Positions 37,023 through 48,548 of a DNA stretch of 55,620 nucleotides are shown here, piece by piece (position 1 is the stretch's first letter; every line of letters starts with the position of its first letter). Below the pieces are notes generated by a model. That model searched no databases. It was given only the letters and a program-made list of their open reading frames with translations, and was not told the DNA's origin. Source of the stretch: Lysobacteraceae bacterium (GTDB lineage Bacteria; Pseudomonadota; Gammaproteobacteria; Nevskiales; Nevskiaceae); contig PNMW01000001.1 of NCBI GenBank assembly GCA_013823855.1, positions 1 to 55,620 on the forward strand, read 5' to 3'. Made by a program: the position numbers and the translations under genes.

Positions 37023-38339
37023 CTAGCCGGCCGGCTTGGCCGTCTTGTCGGTCGTCGCCATCCGGTACTCGACATAGGCTTCCTCGCGCAGGCGACGAAT
37101 CCAGGCCTCGTACTCCTCGGCTTCCTTGCGCGCCTGGATCGACTGGCGGGCGCGACCGCGGCGGGCCTCGACGGTGGCGTCGCGGGTCCGGCGATCGAGC
37201 ACGCGGGCGATGTGCCAGCCGAACTGGGTGCGGAACGGCTGGCTGGTCTGGCCCGGTTCCAGTGCGTCGAGCGCGGCCTGGAATTCCGGTGCGAACACGC
37301 CCGGTGGCTGCCAGCTGAGATCGCCGCCAGCGTTCTTGGAGCCCGGATCGTCGGAATACTTCTTGGCCAGCGCCGCAAAGTCCTCGTTCTTGTCGAGACG
37401 GTCGCGAATCTCGCGGATCTGCGCCTGGGTCGCGGCCTCGTCGCGCAGCTGATTGTTCATCAGCAGGATGTGCTGCGACTTGGTCTCGCTGACCATCGCC
37501 TTCTCGCCGGCATCCCGAAGGTCGGTCAGCTTGATGATGTTGAAGCCGCTGCCCGATTCGATGACGTCGGCAACGTCGCCGATCTTCAGCTTCGGCGCGG
37601 CGAGCGCAAACGCGGTCGGCAGGTTCGAGGCCTTGCGCCAGTCGAGATCGCCGCCGGACAGCGCCTGCTGGCCGTCGGAGTTGGCAATCGCCAGCTGGGC
37701 GAAGTCCTCGCCGTCGCGCGCGCGCTTGAGCAGTGCGGCGGCCTTGGCGCGGGCGCCTTCGCGGGCTTCGGTGGTGGCGCCGTCAGGCACCGATACCAGG
37801 ATGTGCGACAGGCGGTACTCGGTGGTTTCGTCGGCGCTGGCATTGGCCAGCGCCAGATCGACGTCCTGATCGGTGACCAGCACGCGCGAGCCGACTTCCT
37901 TCTGGCGGACCCGCTGGGTCAGCACCTCGTCGCGGATCTGCTCGCGGATCGATGGGTAGTCGAGGCCATCCTTCTTCACCATCTCGATGAACTGCGGCAG
38001 GCTCAGATTGTTCTGTGCCGCGACCGAGGTCAGGACTTCGTTGAGTTCGCGATCGTCGATGCGGATGCCGGCTTCCTGGGCGCGCTGGGTCTGCAGGCGG
38101 GTGATGATCAGCCGCTCCAGCACCTGGGTTTCCAGCACGCCGGGCGGCGGCGTGCCGATGTTGCGCTCGCGCAGCTGGGCCTCGGCGAGCTTCATCGAGC
38201 GCTCCATCTCGCTGTTCAGCACCACGCCGTCATTGACCACGGCGATGATGCGATCGATCGTCTCGGCGGCCTGGACGACACCGGCGCCGCATCCGGCAGC
38301 AAGCACTACAGCGAGCAGTTTCAGGGACTTGGGCAGCAT
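37023..38339 (-). CDS. surA: Periplasmic chaperone / prolyl isomerase SurA
   Basis: SurA escorts unfolded outer-membrane proteins to BAM. The 438-residue product has a signal peptide (LKLLAVVLAAGCGAGVVQA), an N-terminal chaperone domain starting TIDRIIAVVNDGVVLNSE, and two parvulin domains at about 174-274 (YRLSHILV) and 286-388 (KSQHILLM), then a C-terminal helix. The ATG at 38339 is chosen; a GTG three codons upstream (38348) is an alternative. Family length is about 430. It sits between lptD, whose product it helps fold, and pdxA. Confidence 0.95.
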   Translation of the reverse strand: MLPKSLKLLAVVLAAGCGAGVVQAAETIDRIIAVVNDGVVLNSEMERSMKLAEAQLRERNIGTPPPGVLETQVLERLIITRLQTQRAQEAGIRIDDRELNEVLTSVAAQNNLSLPQFIEMVKKDGLDYPSIREQIRDEVLTQRVRQKEVGSRVLVTDQDVDLALANASADETTEYRLSHILVSVPDGATTEAREGARAKAAALLKRARDGEDFAQLAIANSDGQQALSGGDLDWRKASNLPTAFALAAPKLKIGDVADVIESGSGFNIIKLTDLRDAGEKAMVSETKSQHILLMNNQLRDEAATQAQIREIRDRLDKNEDFAALAKKYSDDPGSKNAGGDLSWQPPGVFAPEFQAALDALEPGQTSQPFRTQFGWHIARVLDRRTRDATVEARRGRARQSIQARKEAEEYEAWIRRLREEAYVEYRMATTDKTAKPAG

Positions 38340-38396
38340 CACGGGCACGAGCAGGGCAACAGGAACGAGAAGGGTAGCACGCAGCCCCGAGCCGCT

Positions 38397-40619
38397 TCAG
38401 CGGCCATTGGCGCTGCGCTTGTCGGCGGCGAAGTCGTCGCTCGGCAGCAAGCGCTCGAAGCCGTTGCCGATCTTGCTCAGGCCTTTGAGTTCGAGCTGGA
38501 CATAGAAGCCGTTGTTGAAGCGGTCGATGCCGCCGACCAGATAGCGCCGGTAGGTGCCGCTGACGGCCCAGCAGCAGGTCGAGTACTCGAGGCCGGCGAA
38601 GGATTCCAGGGTCGTCGAATCGCGCAGGCTGTAGCGCAGTCGCGCAGCCACCCGCCAGGCATCGGCGATCGGCGACGAGAAGCTGGCATCGGCCTGTTCG
38701 AGCAGGGCGCGGCGATAGCGATAGGCGAGGTCGAAACGGCGGGCGTTGTCGGCGAGGCCATCGCGGTAGCGCAGCGCGATCGAACTGCGCACCACCTGGT
38801 CGAACGACGACGACACTTCGGTGGTGGCGACCGCCGACCAGCGGGTCGACAGCGCGTAGTCGAGATTGCCGAGGAAGTTCGAGCTGCCCTCGCTCGGCGT
38901 CGCGAAGCCGGGCAGGTCGACTCTCGGGCCGCGGAAGTAATAGATCTGTCCGAGCGTGGCGCTGAGCCGGGCAATGCCGGAGTCGGATTCGATGAATCGC
39001 GAGGTGACCGCCGAGGTCAGCTGGTTGGCGTCGGAAATCCGGTCGTAGCCGGAGTAGCGGTTGCGCGCGAACAGCTGCGGGAAATCGAAGTCGGGCAGGC
39101 CGGAGTCGAACAGCGGCAGCTCGTCCTGTTCCCGGAATGGCGTGTACAGATAGAACAGCCGGGGTTCGAGGGTCTGCAGGTTGCCGCCGCCAGTCGTGCG
39201 TTCAAAGCGCAGGCCGCTTTCGGCGCTGAACTGCGGCAGGGTGCGGCGCGGCGCGTCGGACACGCCGTCCGCGGCATTGGTCAGGTTGTAGGCGGTGTAC
39301 GACAGATCGGCCTGGGCGTTGGCGTACCAGAACAGCTGGTCGCGTTCCCAGCGGATGTACGGCTGGGCGATCAGCCGCTGGCCTTCGACCGAGTTGCTGC
39401 GCGCGAAGTTGGTGAATTCGCCGAAGAAGCCGGCGCGCGCGCCGAGCAGGCTGTTCTTCGAGGCCGCATCGACGCGGATCTGCGGCAGGCGCTGGTAGGG
39501 ATCGACGACGCCGAGCGCTGCCGCCGTCTGCATCTGCGACAGCGTCTGGTAGTCCTGCACCAGCGCTTCGACGCGGAAGCTGGTCGGCGCCTGGTAGGTC
39601 AGCCGCGCGCCGCGTTCCAGGAACGGCGTCGAGGTCAGGTCGACGCCGCCGCCGAAGGTGGTGAAGTAGTTGCGATCGCTGACCCGGCCGTATTTCGCTT
39701 CGACGCCGATGTTGCTGCTCAGCGCGCCGACATGGCGGAAGTCGATGTAGCTGCGGCTCTCGTTGTTGAGGCGGTCGTCGCTGGGCAGGAATTCGCCGAA
39801 CAGGTCGCCGTTGTGGCTGTCCAGCAGATAGCGGAACTGGCCGCCGATCTGGGTGCCGCGCTCGGACAGGTAGCGCGGAATCAGCGTCACGTCGTAGTTC
39901 GGGCCGAGGTTCAGATAGACCGGCCAGCGGATATCGAAGCCGGTGTTCTGGTTGTTGCCGACGATCGGGAACAGGAAGCCGGAATGACGCAGGCCGTCGA
40001 TCGGGAACTGGAACCACGGCAGGTAGAAGATCGGTACCTGCTGGAAGCGCAGCAGCGCGTTGGTCGCTTCGCCGCGGCCACTGTCCTCGTCGAACTTGAT
40101 GGTGCTGGCCGACAGCGTCCAGGCCTCGTTGCCGGGCGCGCAGGTGGTGAAGCGGACGCCGTCGAGACGCGCTTCGCCGTTGTCGCGGATGGCGATCCGG
40201 TCGGCTTCGCCGCGGCCACCGATCGAGCGCAGGGTGAAGCTGTTGTCGAGGAACACGCCGCTGCCGAGATTCAGGTCGTAGTCGGTCCTGGCGCTGCGGA
40301 TCGCGTAGTTGGCATCGCGGAACAGCGTCTGCGAATCGGTGCGCACCCGCTGCTCGGCTTCGCTGTAGTTGACCTGCTCGGCGGCGAACTCGCGACCGTT
40401 CTGGCTGACCCGCACCGAGCCGCTCAGGCTCGACAGCCCGCCTTCGGCGAGATCGGCATGATCGGCGCTCAGGGTCAGCTTCGGATCGGACGGAATCGGT
40501 GGCAGTTCGCTGGTGAAGTCGATCTGCGGACAGGAAGCCGGCTCGGCACGCGCAGCGGCGCTGCACAGCACCGCAAGTGCCGCGCAGACGCGCAGCAGTC
40601 TGGAGTTCGAAAGTTGCAA
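38397..40619 (-). CDS. lptD: LPS-assembly outer-membrane protein LptD
   Basis: LptD, with LptE, inserts lipopolysaccharide in the outer leaflet. The 740-residue product starts at TTG 40619, nine bases after AAGGA, and has a signal peptide (RVCAALAVLCSAAARA). The N-terminal jelly-roll part runs to about residue 190, and then a beta-barrel domain to the end. The disulphide cysteines are kept: C30, C160, C682 and C683 (TCCWA). Length is near the E. coli 784. It heads lptD-surA-pdxA-rsmA. A very long open frame on the opposite strand spans this operon and is treated as a shadow. Confidence 0.95.
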   Translation of the reverse strand: MQLSNSRLLRVCAALAVLCSAAARAEPASCPQIDFTSELPPIPSDPKLTLSADHADLAEGGLSSLSGSVRVSQNGREFAAEQVNYSEAEQRVRTDSQTLFRDANYAIRSARTDYDLNLGSGVFLDNSFTLRSIGGRGEADRIAIRDNGEARLDGVRFTTCAPGNEAWTLSASTIKFDEDSGRGEATNALLRFQQVPIFYLPWFQFPIDGLRHSGFLFPIVGNNQNTGFDIRWPVYLNLGPNYDVTLIPRYLSERGTQIGGQFRYLLDSHNGDLFGEFLPSDDRLNNESRSYIDFRHVGALSSNIGVEAKYGRVSDRNYFTTFGGGVDLTSTPFLERGARLTYQAPTSFRVEALVQDYQTLSQMQTAAALGVVDPYQRLPQIRVDAASKNSLLGARAGFFGEFTNFARSNSVEGQRLIAQPYIRWERDQLFWYANAQADLSYTAYNLTNAADGVSDAPRRTLPQFSAESGLRFERTTGGGNLQTLEPRLFYLYTPFREQDELPLFDSGLPDFDFPQLFARNRYSGYDRISDANQLTSAVTSRFIESDSGIARLSATLGQIYYFRGPRVDLPGFATPSEGSSNFLGNLDYALSTRWSAVATTEVSSSFDQVVRSSIALRYRDGLADNARRFDLAYRYRRALLEQADASFSSPIADAWRVAARLRYSLRDSTTLESFAGLEYSTCCWAVSGTYRRYLVGGIDRFNNGFYVQLELKGLSKIGNGFERLLPSDDFAADKRSANGR

Positions 40620-40732
40620 GCGGGGGAGTCCTTGAAGGCCGCCGAAGTATGGGTTTGGCTCAATCGCGGTGCAAATGTGCGGGCGCGCTCTTAGGCTATG
40701 GCGCTTCGTCTCTGCCGGAATGACCTGCTCAC

Positions 40733-42946
<2,214 letters not shown>

Positions 42947-42955
42947 GCGCAGGCG

Positions 42956-43351
42956 TCAGGCGGGGCCGTCGAACCGGGGCAGGTCGTCGTCGATCGTCCA
43001 CCAGTTGGCTTTCGAGCCGGTGTAGTGATGCGCCGCCGGCCTGGCGGAGAGGTCGCCGTCGAGCAACCCGGCGCGCAGGCGCAGCACGCCGGGAACGCTG
43101 TCCCGCCGGCTGTAGATCGGCGAGCCGCAGCGGCTGCAGAAGACCCGCTCCTTGTCCGGCGAGGACCGGTAGGTGCTCAGCAAATCAGCACCGGCGAGCC
43201 ATCGGAAGGCAGCACTCGCCACCGGCGTGTTGGTCGCGAACGGGGTGCCCTGCGCCTTGCGGCACTGCGAGCAGTGACAGATCTGGATCGGTTCAAGCGC
43301 CGCGTCGACGCGGAACCGGACCCCGCCGCACAGGCAGCCGCCGGTATGCAC
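42956..43351 (-). CDS. GFA-family zinc protein
   Basis: A 131-residue protein of the glutathione-dependent formaldehyde-activating (GFA/CENP-V) family. Cysteines appear in the family order: C6/C8 (GGCLCGG), C25/C27/C30 (CHCSQC) and C72/C75 (CSRCGS). The founding enzyme was described as forming S-hydroxymethylglutathione, but most members have unproven roles. It is convergent with osmC (9-base gap) and lies just after lipA on the same strand (16-base gap). Length is normal. Function is inferred only by family. Confidence 0.87.
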   Translation of the reverse strand: MHTGGCLCGGVRFRVDAALEPIQICHCSQCRKAQGTPFATNTPVASAAFRWLAGADLLSTYRSSPDKERVFCSRCGSPIYSRRDSVPGVLRLRAGLLDGDLSARPAAHHYTGSKANWWTIDDDLPRFDGPA

Positions 43352-43367
43352 GGCTGGATGTCCGGGT

Positions 43368-44342
43368 TCAGTTCGCCAGCACGCCGTGCGCCTGCTGATC
43401 GGCGTGGTACGAGGAACGCACCATCGGCCCGCTGGCGACGTGATCGAAGCCCATTTCCAGGCCGAGCACGCGCAGCCGCTCGAACTCGTCCGGGTGCACG
43501 TAGCGCGACACCGGCAGGTGGTGCTTAGACGGCTGCAGGTACTGGCCCAGGGTCAGCATGTTGACGCCGTGGGCGCGGAGGTCGCGCATCACCTGCTCGA
43601 TTTCCTCGATCTCTTCGCCCAAACCCAGCATCAGGCCGGATTTGGTCGGAACAGTCGGATGCAGGCCCTTGAAGCGTTCCAGCAGGTCCAGCGACCACTC
43701 GTAATCCGAACCCGGACGGGCCTGCTTGTACAGTCGCGGCACGGTTTCCAGGTTGTGGTTGAAGACGTCCGGCGGGGCGTCCTTGAAGATGGCGAGCGCG
43801 GGGTCCATGCGGCCGCGGAAATCGGGCACCAGCACTTCGATCGTCAGCTTCGGCGAGGCGCGGCGCGACTCTCGGATACAGGCCGCGAAGTGGGCGGCGC
43901 CGCCGTCGCGCAGGTCATCGCGGTCGACACTGGTGATCACCACGTAGCGCAGTCCCATGTCGGCGATCGTGCGCGCCAGCTTGGCCGGTTCGTCGGCGTC
44001 GAGCGGCTTCGGGCGGCCGTGGGCGACGTCGCAGAACGGGCAGCGGCGGGTGCAGATGTCACCCATGATCATGAACGTCGCGGTGCCCTTGCCGAAGCAT
44101 TCGGACAGGTTCGGGCAGCTGGCTTCCTCGCAGACCGTGTGCAGGCCGTTGCTGCGCAGCGCCGCCTTGACCTTGGCGACCTCGGCGGATTCACCGAGCT
44201 TGGCGCGGATCCAGGTGGGCTTGCGCAGCGGGTTGACCGTCGGTTCGACCTTGACCGGAATGCGCGCCATCTTGTCGGCGGCGCGCAGCTTGACACCGGC
44301 AACCAGCGGGGCGGGGGGGGCTACGGGAGGCTGCTCGGACAC
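43368..44342 (-). CDS. lipA: Lipoyl synthase
   Basis: LipA is a radical-SAM enzyme that inserts two sulphurs in octanoyl groups on E2 and H proteins. With the GTG start at 44342 it is 324 residues (E. coli 321). The radical-SAM cluster is C97-x3-C101-x2-C104 (CTRRCPFC), the auxiliary cluster C71/C76/C82 ([12 protein letters not shown]), and the C-terminal RSSYHA serine is kept. A TTG at 44390 would give 340 residues but lacks a ribosome-binding site; GAGAAC precedes the GTG. No lipB was seen nearby. Confidence 0.95.
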   Translation of the reverse strand: MSEQPPVAPPAPLVAGVKLRAADKMARIPVKVEPTVNPLRKPTWIRAKLGESAEVAKVKAALRSNGLHTVCEEASCPNLSECFGKGTATFMIMGDICTRRCPFCDVAHGRPKPLDADEPAKLARTIADMGLRYVVITSVDRDDLRDGGAAHFAACIRESRRASPKLTIEVLVPDFRGRMDPALAIFKDAPPDVFNHNLETVPRLYKQARPGSDYEWSLDLLERFKGLHPTVPTKSGLMLGLGEEIEEIEQVMRDLRAHGVNMLTLGQYLQPSKHHLPVSRYVHPDEFERLRVLGLEMGFDHVASGPMVRSSYHADQQAHGVLAN

Positions 44343-44414
44343 GGGGTCGTTCTCACGCGGATCAGGCGCGAAGTTTACGCTCCTGCGCAAGGCGCGACCG
44401 CCCGCGGCATGCCA

Positions 44415-45185
44415 TCAGGCAGCGATCGCGCTGCGTGCGTCGCGCGATGACGGCAGGCGGATCGAGTCCGGTGCCACCACCGAGCAGATCGCCGTGTGGG
44501 CAGCCAGCGCGAGGCTGGCGCGGTCGTGGCCGGCCGGGTCGATCGGCTCGCAGTAGGTCAGCTCGGCGGTGATCGGCCCGTGCTTGAGCAGCCGCACGAT
44601 GTTGTCGAACAGCACGTCATCGCCGATGTACGGGGCGGTGGCGGTGCCATCGGCAGCGGTGGAGAAGCGCAGCGCGATCGGCTGCACCGGCCGCCGGGTC
44701 TCGATCGCGGTGGCGAACAGGCGCGGCTGGAACTTCAGGACGATCGAGCCATCGGTGGTCGTGCCTTCCGGGAAGAACACGATCGAGTCGTGGCCGAGGT
44801 GGCGGTCGATCGATTCGATCAGCTGCTTGGTGCCGCCAGAGCCGCGCCGCAGGTAGAAGGTGCCGGCGGCGTCGGCCAGCCAGCCGATCACCGGCCACTC
44901 GCCGACTTCGGCCTTCGACACGAAGCGGGTCGGCTCGCAGGCGCCGACCACCGGAATATCGAGCCAGGAGATGTGGTTGCAGACCATCACCCGGGTGCCG
45001 GCCAGACGGGGGCCGCGAACCACCAGCCGGACCTCGAGGATGCGCAGCAGCACCCGATACCACCAGGTGCCGACGTTCTCGCGGGAGAAGCGACCCCTGC
45101 CGTGGACGGCGACGAACACCGCCAGCAGCAGCCCCACCAGCAGGTGGGAAATGACGCGCAGGCCCTTAAGCGTGACCCGCAACAA
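44415..45185 (-). CDS. olsA: Acyltransferase of ornithine lipid synthesis (OlsA, PlsC family)
   Basis: A 256-residue membrane-bound 1-acyl-acylglycerol-type acyltransferase. The catalytic motif NHISWLD (HX4D) and the FPEGTTTDG motif are present; a membrane helix lies at residues ~8-30 (VISHLLVGLLLAVFVAV). The start is TTG 45185, seven bases after GAGGAG, inside the last codons of olsB, so the genes overlap by 20 bases; the long open frame upstream is an olsB shadow. Next to OlsB it very likely adds the second acyl chain to lyso-ornithine lipid. General phosphatidate synthesis is the alternative. Confidence 0.85.
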   Translation of the reverse strand: MLRVTLKGLRVISHLLVGLLLAVFVAVHGRGRFSRENVGTWWYRVLLRILEVRLVVRGPRLAGTRVMVCNHISWLDIPVVGACEPTRFVSKAEVGEWPVIGWLADAAGTFYLRRGSGGTKQLIESIDRHLGHDSIVFFPEGTTTDGSIVLKFQPRLFATAIETRRPVQPIALRFSTAADGTATAPYIGDDVLFDNIVRLLKHGPITAELTYCEPIDPAGHDRASLALAAHTAICSVVAPDSIRLPSSRDARSAIAA

Positions 45186-45957
45186 CGGTCTTCTCCTCGA
45201 TCTTCGAGCGATCCAGGAAGTGGCGGGCGTAGCGCGGGTGCAGGTCGGTGACGTTGAGCAGCACGAACACGTCGGCGCAGTTGAATTCGCGGTCCCAGTA
45301 CGGCTCGCCGCAGGCCTTGGCACCGAGGCTGAAATAGGCCTTCAGCAGCGGCGGCAGGCGGGCCTTGTCGGCCGGACGGGCATCGGCCACCGGCAGCGGA
45401 ATCAGCGGCCGCACGTGCTGCCAGGACTCGGCCATGTACTTGTTCTGGATCTGGTGGAGGATCGCGTGGGCGTTGGCGCCGCCGTCTTCCAGACCGATCG
45501 AGGCGCAGCCGAACAGGTAGTCGAAGCCGTTGTTGATGATGAATTCGGCCAGCGCCTGCCAGAGCACGGCGATCACCGCGCCGTTGCGGAATTCGGCATC
45601 GACGCAGGTGCGGCCGACTTCCATGACCCGGCCGGGCAGCGAATCGATCATCTTCAGATCGAACTCGCCGGCCGAGTAGAAGCCGCCGGCGCGGGCCGCC
45701 TGCTTGTCGGTCAGGATGCGGGTGCAGGCGACCAGACGGCCGGTCGCGGTTTCGCGCACCGTCAGGTGCTGGCAATACGGGTCGTACTGGTCGACATCGA
45801 GACCGGCTTCACCGCCGTCGATATCGGCCCCCATCTCGCCGGCAAAGATCCGGTAGCGCAGCGCCTGGGTTTCGGCGATCGCCTGCGGCGTGGTCGCGAA
45901 CCCGGCGATGAAGCGCGGGGCAGCAGTGTGCGAAGTGGTCACAGCAGCTTCAGACAT
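45166..45957 (-). CDS. olsB: L-ornithine N-alpha-acyltransferase OlsB
   Basis: A 263-residue GNAT-like acyltransferase of the hemolysin/OlsB family (YRIFAGEMGADI, QHLTVRETATGRLVACTRIL, VMEVGRTCVDAEFRNG, LFGCASIGLEDG). OlsB transfers a 3-hydroxyacyl chain from acyl-ACP to ornithine to make lyso-ornithine lipid, a phosphorus-free membrane lipid often used under phosphate shortage. GGAG lies 7 bases before the ATG at 45957. The downstream overlap with an OlsA-type gene supports the assignment. Length is within the family range. No Pho box was recognised in the 74-base gap before opgH. Confidence 0.85.
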   Translation of the reverse strand: MSEAAVTTSHTAAPRFIAGFATTPQAIAETQALRYRIFAGEMGADIDGGEAGLDVDQYDPYCQHLTVRETATGRLVACTRILTDKQAARAGGFYSAGEFDLKMIDSLPGRVMEVGRTCVDAEFRNGAVIAVLWQALAEFIINNGFDYLFGCASIGLEDGGANAHAILHQIQNKYMAESWQHVRPLIPLPVADARPADKARLPPLLKAYFSLGAKACGEPYWDREFNCADVFVLLNVTDLHPRYARHFLDRSKIEEKTVVAGHA

Positions 45958-46031
45958 CGAACGCTCCGGAAGTCGGGTGCTGCCACTCTATGAACGGCGC
46001 GTGGAACTGTGATGACGGCAGCTTGATGCTT

Positions 46032-48530
46032 TCATGACAGCGCCGGCGCGCATTTAGTGCCCCAGTCAGCATGCGCTTCGGGCGCCGACCAGACCAGATG
46101 ATGCAAGCGTGACAGCGCCACCGAATCGGTCAGCAGCATGTTCTTCTGCGCCGGGTCGAGCCTGGCAGGGCCGTGCAGCAGGGCCGACTGCAGCAGCGCC
46201 AGCCGTTCCTTGCGGGTCGCGTCCGAGTGATACAGGCGCGCCGTGCCGGCGGCGCAGACCAGCGCGTTGGCGACCGGATCGACCACGGCGGCCTTGAAAT
46301 CGGCGTACTCCGGCGCCCGCTTGAAGCCCAGCGCGGTCCAGCGCAACTCGCGCGGCGGCACCGCTTCTTCGGGGATCAGGAAGAAGCGGCCGCCCTTGAA
46401 CAGCCGGCCCAGAGTGACCATGCTCGACCACACCGACAGCGGAATCGCCAGCATCAAGGCGCCGACCACCGGCAGCAGCCACCACAGGAAGGCGGGCTCC
46501 AGATAGTAGACCAGGGCTGCCCAGGCCAGGCCGAGCATGGTGCCGAAGCCGTGGCGGGCGATCGCTTCCGACCACGGCGTCTGCGAATCCTCGCGCGGCG
46601 GCGACTTCCAGACGATGCCGATGCCGAGCAGCGCAGCGGTGACGAAATGCGCGTGGAACAGCATCCGTACCGGCGCCAGCAGCGCCGAGAACAGCAGTTC
46701 CATCAGCATGCTCAGGGTCAGGATCACGCCGCCGCCGAAGTTCCGCGTGCCCTTGGCGAGGATCACGATCACCGCCAGGATCTTCGGCAGGAACAGCAGG
46801 GTGGCGGTCGCCGAGAACAGCGCGATCGCCCATTCCGGATGCCATTCCGGCCACGACGGGAACAGCTGGTTCGGCTCGGTGAAGTACTGCGGCACGGCGA
46901 AGGTCTGGGTCGCCAGCAGCGCCGTCGACAGCAGCAGCGACACGAACCACAGCGGCGCCGACAGGTAGGCCATGACGCCGGTCATGAACACCGCGCGGTG
47001 CGCCGGATGCAGGCCGGAGGTCAGGAACAGCCGGAAATTCATCAGGTTGCCCTGGCACCAGCGGCGGTCGCGCTTGAGTTCGTCGAGCAGGTTCGGCGGC
47101 ATTTCCTCGTAGCTGCCATCGAGGTCATAGGCGATCCACACTGCCCAGCCGGCGCGACGCATCAGCGCCGCCTCGACGAAGTCGTGGCTGAGGATTTCAC
47201 CGGACAGCGCGCCACGGCCAGGCAGCCGCGGCAGCGAGCAGTGGGCCAGGAACGGCGCCACCCGGATGATCGCGTTGTGGCCCCAGTAGTGGCTTTCGCC
47301 GAGCTGCCAGAAGTGCAGGCCGGCGGTGAACAGCGGGCCGTAGACGCGGGTCGCGAACTGCTGGATCCGCGAGTACAGGGTGTCGCGGCCGGCGGCACGC
47401 GGTGCGGTCTGGATGATGCCGGCGCTCGGGTTGGCTTCCATCAGCTGGGCGAGACGGACCAGGCAGGCGCCGCTCATCACCGAGTCGGCGTCGAGGATCA
47501 CCATGTACTTGAACCCGGAGCCCCAGCGCCGGCAGAAGTCGGCGATGTTGCCGCTCTTGCGCTTGATCCGGTGGCGGCGGCGCCGGTAGTGGATGCGGCC
47601 GAAGCCGCCGACTTCGCGGCACAGCTGCAGCCAGGCTTCGAGTTCGGCGACCCGGATGTCCGGGTCCGAGGTGTCGCTGAGGATGTAGAAGTCGAAGGCG
47701 TGTCCCTGACCGCTGCGCATCACCGAGTCGTAGGTCGCGCGCAGGCCGGCGAACACCCGCGCGGTGTTCTCGTTGCAGATCGGCATCAGGATCGCCGTGC
47801 GCGCCGATTCCGGCAGCCGGCTGTCCGGTACCCGCTTCGAGTTGATCGAGTAGCGGTCCTGGCCGATCAGCAGCTGCAGGAAGCCCATCATCGCGGTCCA
47901 GAAACCGGCCGAGACCCAGCCGAACAGGATCGCGTAGAGGATCAGCATCGCCACTTCGAGCGCATGGCGGCCGTGATACGGCAGCACCGCGGTCATGTAG
48001 TAGGTGGCGACCACGGTCTGGGCAATGACCAGGAACACCAGGATGAAGCGGCGCACCGACGCGGCGACATGCCAGGGGCCGGCCGGCTCCGGGGCGTCCG
48101 GGGTCGGCAGGCCGGGATCGCCGGTGCCGCTGCCGGCCTGGCCGCGATGGCCGAGCAGCAGCCGGCCGATCGAGCGCAGCAGCGCCCGCAGCGGATTGCT
48201 CGACCACGGCCGCGACGTGAACGAGGCCCGCTTCAGCGGCGGCATCGTCGCCAGCCGCACGCGGCCCTGCAGGTCCTCGGTGAACGCCTGCTGCTCCATC
48301 GTGCTGCCGCGCCGGGTCGCGCCGTCGAGCGCCATCAGCAGGCGCGGCGCGATCGAGCCGAATGCCGGATTGGCCGGGTCGTAGCCGTCGGCGTCGAGCG
48401 CGCGGTGGATCTCGGCGATCGGCCTGTCGCTGTGCGCCGCCGCAGCGAGCAGCGCGGCGCGCGCCGCGTCGGGCAGGCGCAGTCGGGCGCAGTAGGCTTC
48501 GGCGGCGGACAGGGCGGTGGCAGTGGTCAT
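46032..48530 (-). CDS. opgH: Periplasmic glucan glucosyltransferase OpgH/MdoH
   Basis: An 832-residue inner-membrane glycosyltransferase (E. coli 847) that elongates the beta-1,2 backbone of osmoregulated periplasmic glucans from UDP-glucose and also links nutrient status to division in E. coli. Membrane helices appear at ~150-200, and in the last half. The GT-2 motifs are present: [19 protein letters not shown], and RDRRWCQGN for the QxxRW box. It lies 18 bases after opgG on the same strand, the usual order opgG-opgH. A long open frame on the opposite strand is a shadow. Confidence 0.93.
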   Translation of the reverse strand: MTTATALSAAEAYCARLRLPDAARAALLAAAAHSDRPIAEIHRALDADGYDPANPAFGSIAPRLLMALDGATRRGSTMEQQAFTEDLQGRVRLATMPPLKRASFTSRPWSSNPLRALLRSIGRLLLGHRGQAGSGTGDPGLPTPDAPEPAGPWHVAASVRRFILVFLVIAQTVVATYYMTAVLPYHGRHALEVAMLILYAILFGWVSAGFWTAMMGFLQLLIGQDRYSINSKRVPDSRLPESARTAILMPICNENTARVFAGLRATYDSVMRSGQGHAFDFYILSDTSDPDIRVAELEAWLQLCREVGGFGRIHYRRRRHRIKRKSGNIADFCRRWGSGFKYMVILDADSVMSGACLVRLAQLMEANPSAGIIQTAPRAAGRDTLYSRIQQFATRVYGPLFTAGLHFWQLGESHYWGHNAIIRVAPFLAHCSLPRLPGRGALSGEILSHDFVEAALMRRAGWAVWIAYDLDGSYEEMPPNLLDELKRDRRWCQGNLMNFRLFLTSGLHPAHRAVFMTGVMAYLSAPLWFVSLLLSTALLATQTFAVPQYFTEPNQLFPSWPEWHPEWAIALFSATATLLFLPKILAVIVILAKGTRNFGGGVILTLSMLMELLFSALLAPVRMLFHAHFVTAALLGIGIVWKSPPREDSQTPWSEAIARHGFGTMLGLAWAALVYYLEPAFLWWLLPVVGALMLAIPLSVWSSMVTLGRLFKGGRFFLIPEEAVPPRELRWTALGFKRAPEYADFKAAVVDPVANALVCAAGTARLYHSDATRKERLALLQSALLHGPARLDPAQKNMLLTDSVALSRLHHLVWSAPEAHADWGTKCAPALS

Positions 48531-48548
48531 CGGCAGCGGCGGCCCGGA

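Noticed and set aside
36132..40694. A 1520-codon open frame on the plus strand opposite lptD-surA-pdxA
   Set aside because: It runs exactly antisense to four well-recognised genes, has Arg/Ala/Gly-rich composition without domains, and is expected where codon third positions are nearly all G or C. No ribosome-binding site or family match.
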